A stretch of 45,961 nt of DNA. Origin: Bryobacterales bacterium (lineage in GTDB: Bacteria; Acidobacteriota; Terriglobia; Bryobacterales; UBA6623). The translations under genes were made by a program, and so were the position numbers. A model generated the notes under the pieces. That model did no database searches and was not told the DNA's origin. It saw only the letters and a list, made by a program, of their open reading frames with translations. The DNA lies in contig JAPPLB010000171.1 of the NCBI GenBank assembly GCA_028819575.1, positions 1-45,961 on the forward strand. Reading direction: 5' to 3'. Below, piece by piece: positions 38,254-45,908 of this stretch (position 1 is the stretch's first letter; every line of letters starts with the position of its first letter).

Positions 38254-38820
38254 TCAACCGGCGCCGTAGGCGTCCCGGACGATCTGGCGCAACCGTTCGG
38301 GGGTGATGGCGCGGCCGGCCTTGTTTTCCCTGGCGGCCCTGGCGGCCGGCTCCTCGGCGGCCTGGCGCTTGAGCCGGCGCTCGCGGCGGGCGTTGATCCC
38401 GCTCGACTGCTCCAGCCGCTGCGCCATCAGGCAGATCCTGTTGGCGGCATTCACGATGCCGGCCAGCGATTTCTTGTCGAGAGCGCCCTGCTGGAGGCGT
38501 GGGGTCAGGTCGAAGGCCACGGTGCGCAGCATCTCGATGACGAGGTGGGCGAGCTTCCCGCCGGGCGCCGACCCGAACCTGGCGACCCAGGCCTCGGCAA
38601 TCTCCCGCGACTGGCGCATCTTTTCGCCGACACGCGTCATCCGCGCGGCGTAGCGGTTGAGCGCCGTCTGGCTGATGCGCTGCGGCAGCCCCGACTCCTC
38701 GAGCATGGCGTTCGCGCGCCGGGTTGCCTCGGCCTGGGTGATGGTCCGATCGCGGAGCCATTCTTCGAGGGCTTCGCGGACCTCCTGCGGCAGCTTGTCA
38801 ATGGTGCTTACGGGGTGCAT
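38254..38820 (-). CDS. Small terminase subunit-like protein (Mu gp27, DUF3486), copy a
   Basis: This 188-residue protein (MHPVSTIDKLPQEVREALEE, WLRDRTITQAEATRRANAML, then NAANRICLMAQRLEQ) matches the DUF3486/Mu gp27 family, the presumed DNA-recognition subunit of the packaging enzyme. The ATG at 38820 is chosen over the one at 38952 because GGAAGG precedes it and it aligns with copy b. Copy b at 40333-40902 shares its start (HPVST..LP.EVREAL.EWLRD) and layout. Two small-subunit genes around one large subunit is unusual. Confidence 0.82.
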   Translation of the reverse strand: MHPVSTIDKLPQEVREALEEWLRDRTITQAEATRRANAMLEESGLPQRISQTALNRYAARMTRVGEKMRQSREIAEAWVARFGSAPGGKLAHLVIEMLRTVAFDLTPRLQQGALDKKSLAGIVNAANRICLMAQRLEQSSGINARRERRLKRQAAEEPAARAARENKAGRAITPERLRQIVRDAYGAG

Positions 38821-38828
38821 CGCCTTCC

Positions 38829-38951
38829 GTCCGCCGGTGGGCGCCGGGCCATGCCCGGCCGGTCGCGCCCGGCCTTGCTCTCCCTGGCGGCCGTGGCGGC
38901 CGGCTCCTCGGCGGGCGTTGATCTCGCCGGCGCGCTGCTGGCGCCGCGCCA
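38829..38951 (-). pseudogene. Duplicate fragment of a gp27-type 3' end
   Basis: Between the large terminase stop and the copy a start, the minus strand reads EINARRGAGRHGRQGEQGRA. This matches INARR...RAARENKAGRA from the end of copy a after a deletion. It is a scar of recombination between two gp27-type genes and may be translated as an N-terminal extension of copy a. Confidence 0.55.
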
Positions 38952-40346
38952 TCAGATCACCCCTCGCGCGAAACCGCCGGTCACCCGCGCGGGCCGGGCG
39001 CCGCGGTCGTCGCAGTGCCCCAGCCGCCGCTCACGCGTCGTCATCCCATAACCCTGTTTGCGCACCGGACGGTAGTCGAAGACCTCGACCGGCGTGTCGG
39101 CGGCATGGATGCCCAGGGCGGCGGCCCAGGCGCGGTCGGCGTGGCTTTCGCCGCTGCCGTGCACGTCGAAGCGGACATTCCCGGCCGGCGTGGTGACGCG
39201 CCGCAGCGAGTGGAGGTCGGCGCGGATCGCCGCGTCCGCCGGGATGCGCAGCCGGCGGTCCTCGGCGCGTTGCTTGAGCAGCGCCGCCAGGTGCTGCTTC
39301 GCCGGTGCGGTGAACAGCACGCCCTCGACACGGTACTCGCCGTAGCGCCGCTTCGCCTCCTCGGTCGGGGCCTCGCCCATGCCGGTCTGGTCCATCGCGA
39401 TCCGGACGGGCCGGTAGCGCTCGACGAGCTCGTCCAGATGGGCGGCCTGCTCGGCGAAGGAAGCGCGGCGCAGGGTTCGCACCTCGCGGGACCAGAGCAC
39501 GTCGCCGACCCGCTCCCAGACCCAGGCGACCCACAGGTCCTTGCGGGCGGCGATATCGTTGCCGATGTACGTTGCGCCGCCGGAGAGCTTCTCGGGATCG
39601 CCGGCCTGGTGGTGCTCGATCGAGGCCAGCAGGTCGTACGGCAGCCAGGCCAGCGCCTCGTCGAGCCACTCGAGCTCGAACTCCTGCGCCCAGGCGTCGG
39701 GATCGTTGAGGCCGCGCTTGAGCTCATCGACATCGCGCGGCAACCCCTCGGCGACGGCCTGGCGGATGTTGACGACGTGACGCGACCAGGGGGACTGCGG
39801 GTCGCGGTCCGTCATCAGCTCGTGGAACTTGTTGCCCTTGCCGTTGGGGGTGGAGATCACCCGCAGCTTCTTGTTGCCGCTGGACATCACCGGGAACACG
39901 GCTCCCCAGATCTTGCGCGAGTTGATGTGGAAGGCGAACTCGTCGAGCAGCACGTTGGACGAGAAGCCGCGGGCGGTGTCGGGGTTCGCCGGCAGCGCCG
40001 TGACGCGTGAACCTCCGGGCAGGGTGACTTCGACGCCGCTCACCCTGGTCTTGCCGTCGTCCATAAGCTGCTCGAAGTGGCGCATTTCGAACGCCGTTCG
40101 AAGCGCCCGTAAATGCAGGTTGAGGCCGGCTTCCATGGCCTCTTTCGCCTGCCGCTCGCCGCGCGACAGGATCACCCAGCGGGTCGGCCGTCTCGTCGCC
40201 TCGGCCTCTACGCAGTCCTTTGCGATTTCCAGCGTGCAGGTGAACGTCTTGCCGCTCTGGCGCGAGAACATGCCGGCCTTGAAGCGGCTCTTGTCGTCCA
40301 GCCAGCGCTGCTGGTAGGGGTAGAGCAGATGCTCAGGAAACTCCAT
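38952..40346 (-). CDS. Terminase large subunit, Mu gp28 type
   Basis: This 464-residue protein is the packaging ATPase/nuclease. It begins LLYPYQQRWLDDKSRFKAGM. The Walker A-like SRQSGKT is near residues 29-35. Walker B VLLDEFAFH lies near 130-138, preceded by RGFSSN. The motif III/coupling segment SGNKKLRVISTPNGKGNKFH follows. The nuclease domain begins at GNDIAARKDLWVAWVWE (first Asp) and includes IAMDQTGMGEAP (second Asp). It overlaps the upstream small subunit by 14 bases. The normal neighbours downstream, portal and gp30, are absent; a second small subunit is there instead. Confidence 0.92.
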   Translation of the reverse strand: MEFPEHLLYPYQQRWLDDKSRFKAGMFSRQSGKTFTCTLEIAKDCVEAEATRRPTRWVILSRGERQAKEAMEAGLNLHLRALRTAFEMRHFEQLMDDGKTRVSGVEVTLPGGSRVTALPANPDTARGFSSNVLLDEFAFHINSRKIWGAVFPVMSSGNKKLRVISTPNGKGNKFHELMTDRDPQSPWSRHVVNIRQAVAEGLPRDVDELKRGLNDPDAWAQEFELEWLDEALAWLPYDLLASIEHHQAGDPEKLSGGATYIGNDIAARKDLWVAWVWERVGDVLWSREVRTLRRASFAEQAAHLDELVERYRPVRIAMDQTGMGEAPTEEAKRRYGEYRVEGVLFTAPAKQHLAALLKQRAEDRRLRIPADAAIRADLHSLRRVTTPAGNVRFDVHGSGESHADRAWAAALGIHAADTPVEVFDYRPVRKQGYGMTTRERRLGHCDDRGARPARVTGGFARGVI

Positions 40347-40902
40347 AGATGTCGCGGATGACCTGGCGTATCTGCTCGAGCTTGACGGCGCCGCCGGGGT
40401 CCTGCTTTTTCGCGGCCTTGGCGGCCGCCTCCTTGGCGGCCTCGCGCTTGATGCGGCGCTCGCGGCGATCGATCATGTCACTCGACTCCTCGAGCCGCCG
40501 CGCCATCAGGCTGATACTGGTCGCGGCCTGGACGATGCCGGCCAGCGATTCGTCGTCGAGATCGCCCTCCTGGAGGTGGGTGGTCAGGTCGAAGGCCAGG
40601 GTGCGCAGCATCTCGATGAGCAGGTGGCCGAGCTTCCCGTCGGGCGCCGACCCGATCTTGTCGATCCAGGCTTCGGCAACCTCCCGCGACTGGCGCAGTT
40701 TCTCGGCGGCGCGCCTCATCCGCAGGTCGTAGCGGTAGAGCGAGTTGCGGCTGAGGCGCAGCGTCGACCCCAGCTCCTGGAGCCGGTCGTTGGCGCGCCG
40801 GGTTGCCTCGGACAGGGAGATGGACGGATCGCGGAGCCACTCGTCGAGGGCCTCGCGGACCTCCGGCGGGAGCCTCTCAACGGTGCTTACGGGGTGGGGC
40901 AT
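40333..40902 (-). CDS. Small terminase subunit-like protein (Mu gp27, DUF3486), copy b
   Basis: This 189-residue protein (MPHPVSTVERLPPEVREALD, EWLRDPSISLSEATRRANDR) is in the normal Mu position directly before the large subunit. It is the copy that fits the ancestral gene order. GAAGGCG before the ATG at 40902 resembles the site before copy a. The C-terminal AAKEAAAKAAKKQDPGGAVK is a flexible basic linker. It probably pairs with the large subunit. Confidence 0.85.
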   Translation of the reverse strand: MPHPVSTVERLPPEVREALDEWLRDPSISLSEATRRANDRLQELGSTLRLSRNSLYRYDLRMRRAAEKLRQSREVAEAWIDKIGSAPDGKLGHLLIEMLRTLAFDLTTHLQEGDLDDESLAGIVQAATSISLMARRLEESSDMIDRRERRIKREAAKEAAAKAAKKQDPGGAVKLEQIRQVIRDIYGVS

Positions 40903-40913
40903 CGCCTTCAAAA

Positions 40914-41117
40914 GCCGTGATTCGTGTTTCGAAAAAAAGCCGTGATTCGTGTTTCGAAAAAAAGCCGTGATTCGTGTTTCGAAAAAAAGCCGTGATTCGT
41001 GTCTCGTGATTCGTGTTTCGTGAAAACCCTGGAATTCGGGCTTGTCTCTGCGAGACTCGCGCCTGAAAGGCCGTGATTCGTGTAAACCTCAAGGGCCGTG
41101 TTTTGTGTCTCGTGAAA
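40914..41117. repeat. Heptamer-type repeat block with four near-identical short units
   Basis: The unit AAAAAGCCGTGATTCGTG plus TTTCG, about 26 bp, is repeated three times in tandem and begins a fourth at 40914-41000. A full-length run, the CTGGAATTCGGGCTTGTC hairpin module and two short runs follow. It lies between the gp26-like gene and the small terminase and directly touches the latter's start region. Confidence 0.75.
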
Positions 41118-41120
41118 ACC

Positions 41121-41468
41121 TCAGCCTGTCGGGCGCGGCCGCGCGACGCCGGGGACCCGCGCGCGGCCCAGGGCGACATCGGCGCCGCGGGCGGTGATCC
41201 GGGCCAGGTGCAACAAGCCGCAGACGTCCTCGACGACGATCAGCCCCTGCTCGGCGAGCCAGGCCAGCTCGCCGCGCAGACGGTCGCCGCTCACGCCGTG
41301 CCCCACTTGCTCCAACGCGCCCTGCAGCACGAGCTCGTTATGGGCGTAGCCGTAATCCACCTGCAATAGCTGGAGGATCGCCAGCCTGAGGTGCTCGGCC
41401 TCGATTTCGCGGCCTTCGTGGTGTTCCCTGGCGTGCGGCCGGCGCGGCAGGTCGTGTGTCGACTCCAT
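41121..41468 (-). CDS. VpaChn25_0724-family phage protein
   Basis: This 115-residue protein reads LRLAILQLLQVDYGYAHNEL, VLQGALEQVGHGVSGDRLRG and ELAWLAEQGLIVVEDVCGLL. It ends DVALGRARVPGVARPRP. This is the winged-helix phage protein family often named VpaChn25_0724, which precedes the terminase genes in Mu-like prophages. The ATG lies six bases after TAGTCT of the leftward promoter, so it is probably leaderless. It is the first gene of the leftward terminase operon. Its HTH-like fold suggests a regulatory or DNA-contacting role, not proven. Confidence 0.82.
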   Translation of the reverse strand: MESTHDLPRRPHAREHHEGREIEAEHLRLAILQLLQVDYGYAHNELVLQGALEQVGHGVSGDRLRGELAWLAEQGLIVVEDVCGLLHLARITARGADVALGRARVPGVARPRPTG

Positions 41469-41474
41469 GCAGCC

Positions 41475-41552
41475 AGACTAACCAGGGGGCGGGCCGGTTG
41501 CCAAGACTGACAAATGTCAGTCTTGGCAGGGGGGCGGCGGCCTCCGTAGGGT
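41475..41552. promoter_or_regulatory. Bidirectional promoter P3 around one activator palindrome
   Basis: The palindrome GACTGACAAATGTCAGTC (41505-41522) has TTGGCA on both sides. Rightward: TTGGCA 41523-41528, 18 bases, TAGGGT 41547-41552, ATG at 41560. Leftward: TTGGCA 41504-41499, 18 bases, TAGTCT 41480-41475, ATG at 41468. Both start codons follow the -10 by 6-7 bases. Confidence 0.75.
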
Positions 41553-41559
41553 GTAGGTG

Positions 41560-42233
41560 ATGACGCCGCGAGCCACTACCGACGAGCTTAACCTGCATTT
41601 CTCACCACGCGACGGTCGAAGCACGCGGAAAAGGCCGTGATTCGTGTTTCGTGTCTCGAAAAAAAGCCGTGATTCGTGTTTCGTGTCTCGTGATTCGTGC
41701 AAACCCTGGAGATCGGGCTTGGCTCTGCGAGCCTCGCGCCTGAAAGGCCGTGATTCGTGATTCGTGTCTCGTGATTCGTGAAAACCATGGGAGGGGGTCT
41801 GGCTTGCTCCAGAAGAAATGTCTGAGGGCCAGTGAACCGGTAAGGCCGTGTTTCGTGACCCGAGGGGTGAAGGAGGCGATTTGGCAAGTACGCCTGTGCG
41901 CGCCAAGCGGCACGCGCCTTTTTCCTCCGCCCGGCTTGCGCCTTTTTCCTCCGCCCGGCTTGCGCCTCGTCCTGACGGCCCTCTCACGCACTTCGCCTCG
42001 CCTCGTGGTGAGACATGCAGGTTAACCAGGAGGGCGCGGAGGAGATGGGCGTCGAAGAGATACTGACGGCGCTGGAGCAGCAGGTCTACAACGCCACGCC
42101 CGCGGCGCGCGGCCGCCGCAATGAGGAGCTGCGCCGGGCGCGCCGGGCGGGGGCTTCGTTGGCGGCGCTGGCGCGCGAATACGGCATCAGCAAGCGCCAG
42201 GTCGGGCGCATCATCCAAGGAGAACACCCATGA
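41560..42233 (+). pseudogene. Second Mor/C-like activator gene, split by element A6
   Basis: The 5' piece (MTPRATTDEL) begins seven bases after the P3 -10. The 3' piece from 42022 gives NQEGAEEMGVEEILTALEQQ and SLAALAREYGISKRQVGRII, a Mor-type HTH. Removing A6 and one TTAA joins them in frame into one protein of about 80 residues. As it stands, translation could restart at 42045, after AGGAGG and GGAGGAG, or at an ATG supplied by the element (42015). The HTH half would then still be made. Whether the shortened protein works is unknown. Confidence 0.75.
41592..42021. mobile_element. Terminal-inverted-repeat element A6 with perfect TTAA duplication
   Basis: It is 430 bp long, with termini CCTGCATTTCTCACCACG and CGTGGTGAGACATGCAGG. 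TTAA occurs on both sides (41588-41591 and 42022-42025). Heptamer repeats nested at about 41630-41785, and a partly duplicated body near its right end, account for the extra length over the 176-bp core. It separates P3 from the second activator gene. Confidence 0.88.
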
Positions 42234-42508
42234 GCACAACACAAACGCAGACAGCGGGCCCGAAACCGTTCGGGACGGTGCTGACGGAATCGGTCAGCGA
42301 AGTCCAGGCGGCGCTGACGTCGCTGAAAACCGCTGAAGGCCAGGCGACCGCGGCGGCCGAGCAGGTGACGGCGGCCGAGGGCGCCCTGGCGGCGGCGCGC
42401 TCCGGCAAGACGTCGGCGGAGACGGCCAAGGACACCGCGAAGTCGGCCGCAAAAACCGCGCTGACCAGCCTGAGCGACGCCGTCATCGGTTTCCGCGACT
42501 CGCTATAG
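42230..42508 (+). CDS. Ala-rich helical protein, unknown
   Basis: This 92-residue protein (FGTVLTESVSEVQAALTSLK, AAAEQVTAAEGALAAARSGK, TSAETAKDTAKSAAKTAL) is almost entirely helical, with a heptad-like Ala pattern. AAGGAG lies seven bases before the ATG, which overlaps the stop of the activator gene. It could be a chaperone or a fibre stalk-associated protein. I do not recognise it. Confidence 0.6.
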   Translation: MSTTQTQTAGPKPFGTVLTESVSEVQAALTSLKTAEGQATAAAEQVTAAEGALAAARSGKTSAETAKDTAKSAAKTALTSLSDAVIGFRDSL

Positions 42509-42525
42509 AGAGGCGGTCACGCAAG

Positions 42526-42608
42526 TTTCGTCCGCCGATTCATGGTCGGCGGGCGATCCAGGCGGCCGGGAATCTTGCGGGAGTCCCCGGCGGCCTGGAT
42601 CAACGAAG
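42526..42608 (+). ncRNA. Candidate structured RNA, copy B
   Basis: The outer stem pairs TTTCGT with ACGAAG. Hairpin 2 is CCGCCGA-TTCATGG-TCGGCGG. Hairpin 3 is a 16-bp stem (GATCCAGGC...CTGGATC) with the loop AATCTTGCGGGAGT. Compared with copy A at 28974, stems are kept despite base changes and the GCGGGAG loop is invariant. It precedes the fibre gene by about 50 bases. Confidence 0.5.
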
Positions 42609-42657
42609 TTTCAAGAAGTTTTCACTGACCACTGACCACTGAGGAGAAACGGAAAGC

Positions 42658-44214
42658 ATGTCGAATATCACACTGGAAGAAATTCGCACCGAGCTGGCGG
42701 GGTTCGTGCAGGACACCGTCGATGCCCTCGGTTACGCGACCTATGGAAGCGACTACAAGGGCAAATGGGCGGCGGGAGATTATGACGTCGAAACGGTGGT
42801 CAGCCACAGCCTCCGGTTCTACTCCAGCCTCGCGGCCCGAACGGCAACCGATACGACCGATCCCTCGCTGGACACGGCTGCGTGGAAGCTGCTCGGCTCG
42901 GCCGCCACGATCCGGGGGATCAGCCAGGACAACGTCGACGCCTTGGGCCACTCGACCTATGGAAGCCTGTACAAGGGGCTTTGGGCGGCGGGAGTCCATG
43001 CCGCCGGAGAGTACCGAAGCTCCGGCGGGCGGTACTATCGGTGCAAGACGGACCGGACCGCGAGCGACACCGACAGCCCGCCCATGGACGAGGCCGGATG
43101 GGAAGTGGTCGGCTCGTCGTTCGTGGTGCAGGGCGACATCGAGACGGCGAAGCAGGAGAACATCGACACCGCCGCCGACCTCGTGTTCGGCAGCTCGTAC
43201 CGGGGCAAGTGGGAACGCGCCAGCTACGATCCCGGCGACGTGGTCTACGACGAGGCGGGCAAGGGCTTCTACGAGTGCGACATCGCCCGCACCCAGAGGA
43301 ACAGGAACCCTCCGTCGGTCAACACCTCGCACTGGAGCCGCGTCGATCCCCTGAACAAGGTCGTCAAGGACTCGAAGGGATTGGCAAGAACCAGGAGCCA
43401 GGTATTTACCGAAAGCGGCAACTGGGTCAAGCCCAGAAATGTTGATTCCGTTCGCGTGAAGTTGGTTGGCGGAGGCGGAGGCGGCGGCGGGGCTGGTGGA
43501 GTCTTTGCGTCGTACAACAATCATGCAACCAGCGGCGGCGGCGGCGGCGGAGCAAGCGGAGAACTCATCGTCGACGAAGTTCTTGTGACTGGAGATGTAG
43601 AAGTCACGATTGGCGAAGGTGGTGAAGGTGGAGCCGGTGGTGTTGGGAATCAAAATGGATTTCAAGGCGGCAATGGCGGGGACACATCTTTCGGCACGCA
43701 TCTGACGGCGAAGGGGGGATCACGGGGGAACAATACTGCCGGCGGCAGTTCCAACCAGCTTTCATACGGTGGCTCGGCAGGTCATGGAGCAGGGCAGAAC
43801 AACCTGTTTGGTATTGGAAGCGTCTCGGGCGGACACGGTGGCGGCGGTGTATCGTCCAGCAGTAGCGGTCACAGTGTAGCCACCCCCGTAGCAGGTGTAT
43901 CGCATGGCTTGGGAATCCACACGGAAGGTGGTTCCGCTGGGATCGGGGCGCGTTCAGGACGAAGAGGCGGTGGTGGTGGCGGCGGTGGCGCTGCCGGCAT
44001 CAGAGGGAACGGCGGCGACGGCGGGAACGGAATCATCAACAACGAGGGCAATGGTCGAGACGGGGAAAGCGCAGAACCCAATTCCGGTGCTGGTGGCGGC
44101 GGAGGTGGCGGCGCGTATGATTCCGCTCCGAGAACTGGCGTTGGCACATCAAGGAACGGCGGTAGCGGCGGAAGAGGCGGTTCTGGATACGCCGTCGTGT
44201 ACTGGACGGAGTGA
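42658..44214 (+). CDS. Tail fibre/adhesin with three carbohydrate-binding-like repeats and a Gly-rich tip
   Basis: In this 518-residue protein, residues 20-235 hold three repeats of a Trp/Tyr-rich module: YGSDYKGKWAAGDYDVETVV, YGSLYKGLWAAGVHAAGEYR and FGSSYRGKWERASYDPGDVV. Each is followed by a W near its end, as in CBM5/12-like chitin-binding modules. After the link VFTESGNWVKPRNVDSVRVK comes a glycine-rich domain (VGGGGGGGGAGG, repeated GGxGG), like the polyglycine tips of phage adhesins. GAGGAG precedes the ATG. It is a good candidate for the main receptor-binding protein. Confidence 0.75.
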   Translation: MSNITLEEIRTELAGFVQDTVDALGYATYGSDYKGKWAAGDYDVETVVSHSLRFYSSLAARTATDTTDPSLDTAAWKLLGSAATIRGISQDNVDALGHSTYGSLYKGLWAAGVHAAGEYRSSGGRYYRCKTDRTASDTDSPPMDEAGWEVVGSSFVVQGDIETAKQENIDTAADLVFGSSYRGKWERASYDPGDVVYDEAGKGFYECDIARTQRNRNPPSVNTSHWSRVDPLNKVVKDSKGLARTRSQVFTESGNWVKPRNVDSVRVKLVGGGGGGGGAGGVFASYNNHATSGGGGGGASGELIVDEVLVTGDVEVTIGEGGEGGAGGVGNQNGFQGGNGGDTSFGTHLTAKGGSRGNNTAGGSSNQLSYGGSAGHGAGQNNLFGIGSVSGGHGGGGVSSSSSGHSVATPVAGVSHGLGIHTEGGSAGIGARSGRRGGGGGGGGAAGIRGNGGDGGNGIINNEGNGRDGESAEPNSGAGGGGGGGAYDSAPRTGVGTSRNGGSGGRGGSGYAVVYWTE

Positions 44215-44217
44215 ACG

Positions 44218-44283
44218 ATGAGAAAACCATTTGCCAACGACGACGAAGACGCCTTTGGCGACGACGACGTATTCAAGACCTGA
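44218..44283 (+). CDS. 21-residue acidic peptide
   Basis: RKPFANDDEDAFGDDDVFKT follows an ATG with GGAG at 44208-44211, six bases upstream. The stop codon region (TGAGG) serves as the ribosome-binding site of the protease gene. Four Asp/Glu clusters could bind calcium or act as a leader for coupled translation. Confidence 0.4.
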   Translation: MRKPFANDDEDAFGDDDVFKT

Positions 44284-44290
44284 GGCAAAA

Positions 44291-45244
44291 ATGACACTTG
44301 AGAAGCGGGGGCGCTACACCTACATCGCCATCGGCTCGGAGAAGATCAAGTGCGCCTCCGCCAAGGCGGGGAAGCAGCTTGTCAAGGCGCTCAGCGGGTG
44401 GACCCCGCGGGCGCCGCTGACTGCTGCCGCGCAGGCCCCCGCCATCGTCAAGGCCGCCCCGGAGATCGAGCAGGTGGCGCGCTACCTCGTGCGCGGGTTC
44501 CACGACTGGGACGCGGAACGCAACTGGCCCCCCAAGCATCACTACCTGGAGCCGGGAGTCCGCACCCTGCACGACTACATTCATGCGCAGACCGGCAAGG
44601 CCGTGACCGAGCTCGACCCGCAATGGGAGACCGAGGCCGCGCACCTGAGATTCACGCCGAATCCCGATTTCCCGATCCGCCGCGGCATCACCGTCAAGCT
44701 GGACGGCCTGCGGGACGATTGGGAAGACGACTTCCGGCGCGCTCTGGACCTGTGGGCGAAGTTCGGCCTGACCTTCATCGAGGTCAACCACTGGCAGCCG
44801 GACTACGGCCGCATGAACTACCTGCCCGACATCATCGCGGATGACGAGAGGGCCGGCTCGTACCTGTTCTCGAACTTCTCCACCGCGATCGACGGGGTCG
44901 GGCAGCGTTACGTCGATGGCGCGCCCGTGGTCCACACGTCGCTGCGCAAGATCAACATCCACAAGCGGACCCGGGAGCGCAGCCTGCTGCGGCACTGCCT
45001 CCACGAGCTGGGCCACGCGCTCGGCCTGGGGCACCCCGGCCCGTATCCGCAGTGCGAGATCGACCCTGCCGGCATCGGCGCGCCGTCGAACTGCAATCAC
45101 ATGGGGCACGTCGGGATGCGGAAGGCCCCGGACCCGAGGATCTTCAAGCGCGACCACACCGACTACACGGTGATGTCCTACTTCGGGCAGGGAGAGAAAC
45201 TCGGCGAGGCCGACAAGCTCGCCATCGAGATGATCTACGGCTGA
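44291..45244 (+). CDS. Metzincin zinc protease (M10-like) in the fibre operon
   Basis: In this 317-residue protein the zinc motif HELGHALGLGH is at residues 238-248, with all three histidines and the catalytic Glu239. Met295 in TVMSYF is the Met-turn in the form typical of serralysin/matrixin relatives. Cys residues near 265-275 (PQCEID, SNCNHM) follow. The N-terminal 80 residues are a separate, phage-specific domain (RYTYIAIGSEKIKCASAKAG). No signal peptide is seen, so it is probably carried on the virion or released at lysis. It may cut surface protein or fibre. The ATG at 44291 is set by TGAGG five bases upstream. Confidence 0.8.
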   Translation: MTLEKRGRYTYIAIGSEKIKCASAKAGKQLVKALSGWTPRAPLTAAAQAPAIVKAAPEIEQVARYLVRGFHDWDAERNWPPKHHYLEPGVRTLHDYIHAQTGKAVTELDPQWETEAAHLRFTPNPDFPIRRGITVKLDGLRDDWEDDFRRALDLWAKFGLTFIEVNHWQPDYGRMNYLPDIIADDERAGSYLFSNFSTAIDGVGQRYVDGAPVVHTSLRKINIHKRTRERSLLRHCLHELGHALGLGHPGPYPQCEIDPAGIGAPSNCNHMGHVGMRKAPDPRIFKRDHTDYTVMSYFGQGEKLGEADKLAIEMIYG

Positions 45245-45253
45245 GGAGCAACC

Positions 45254-45466
45254 ATGAACGAATCACTGGAAGACCGAATCGCCAAGACGGCGGACAAGGT
45301 CGCAGCGGCTTTTCGCAAGCGCCACATGGCCGACGACCTGCCGCCGGCGAAGTCCGGGCTCGAACGGCTCAGCAGCCCCTACGCCAATCAGCACGCCGGC
45401 CACGTGGCCGCCAGGGAGTTGATCGCTCTGCTGGAGGACTGGCGCCGGAGGCGGCCGCAGCGGTAG
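45254..45466 (+). CDS. Small helical protein, unknown
   Basis: This 70-residue protein (LEDRIAKTADKVAAAFRKRH, SPYANQHAGHVAARELIALL) is strongly helical and basic at the end. GAGGAG lies five bases before the ATG. It lies between the protease and the second tail chaperone. The family is not recognised. Confidence 0.5.
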   Translation: MNESLEDRIAKTADKVAAAFRKRHMADDLPPAKSGLERLSSPYANQHAGHVAARELIALLEDWRRRRPQR

Positions 45467-45484
45467 CCCCCGGGAGCGCCAGTT

Positions 45485-45524
45485 CCAAGGTTTTTACGAA
45501 TCACGATACACGAGACACGAGGTT
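45485..45524. repeat. Short heptamer-type repeat block
   Basis: Reverse-oriented units (CGAATCA, CGATACA, CGAGACA) end in CACGAGGTTTTC, directly before the chaperone ATG at 45528. As at the capsid gene, CGAGG from the repeat is the only ribosome-binding-like sequence. Confidence 0.6.
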
Positions 45525-45527
45525 TTC

Positions 45528-45904
45528 ATGACGACGATCAAGCTGAAACACCCAGTCAAGGCAGACGGGGCCGAGGTTGCGGAGGTGACGATGCGGGCGC
45601 CGAAGGTGCGGGACATGATCGCCGCCGACAAGGGCGGCGGGAGTGACGCCGAGCGGGAGCTGCGGATGTTCGCCAATCTGTGCGAGATCACGCCGCGGAT
45701 CATCGAGGAGCTGCACCTGGTCGACTACAAGGCGATGCAGGGAGCCTATCTTGATTTTTTGTCCTGAGCGCCGGCGACGCCCGCCGGGCGGTGCTGACGC
45801 TGGCGTCGCACACGGGCTGGAGCCTGGGCGAGCTGCTGGAGCTGGACGGTGAGGAGTTGAACGAATGGCTGCGGGCGGTACGGGTTTTGAGGTCTCGAAA
45901 GTGA
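45528..45904 (+). CDS. Second tail assembly chaperone with -1 programmed frameshift
   Basis: The zero-frame product is 79 residues (MTTIKLKHPVKADGAEVAEV, MRAPKVRDMIAADKG), a diverged relative of the chaperone at 29279. T TTT TTG at 45755-45761 is a slippery heptamer. The -1 frame continues through LTLASHTGWSLGELLELDGE and NEWLRAVRVLRSRK, to give a product of about 125 residues. A second chaperone implies a second tape-measure gene beyond the window. Confidence 0.82.
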
Positions 45905-45908
45905 GCGG

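Noticed and set aside
40914..41000. CRISPR-like array of four near-identical short units
   Set aside because: The units follow each other directly with no unique spacers, and they are members of the dispersed heptamer repeat family. There are no cas genes nearby.
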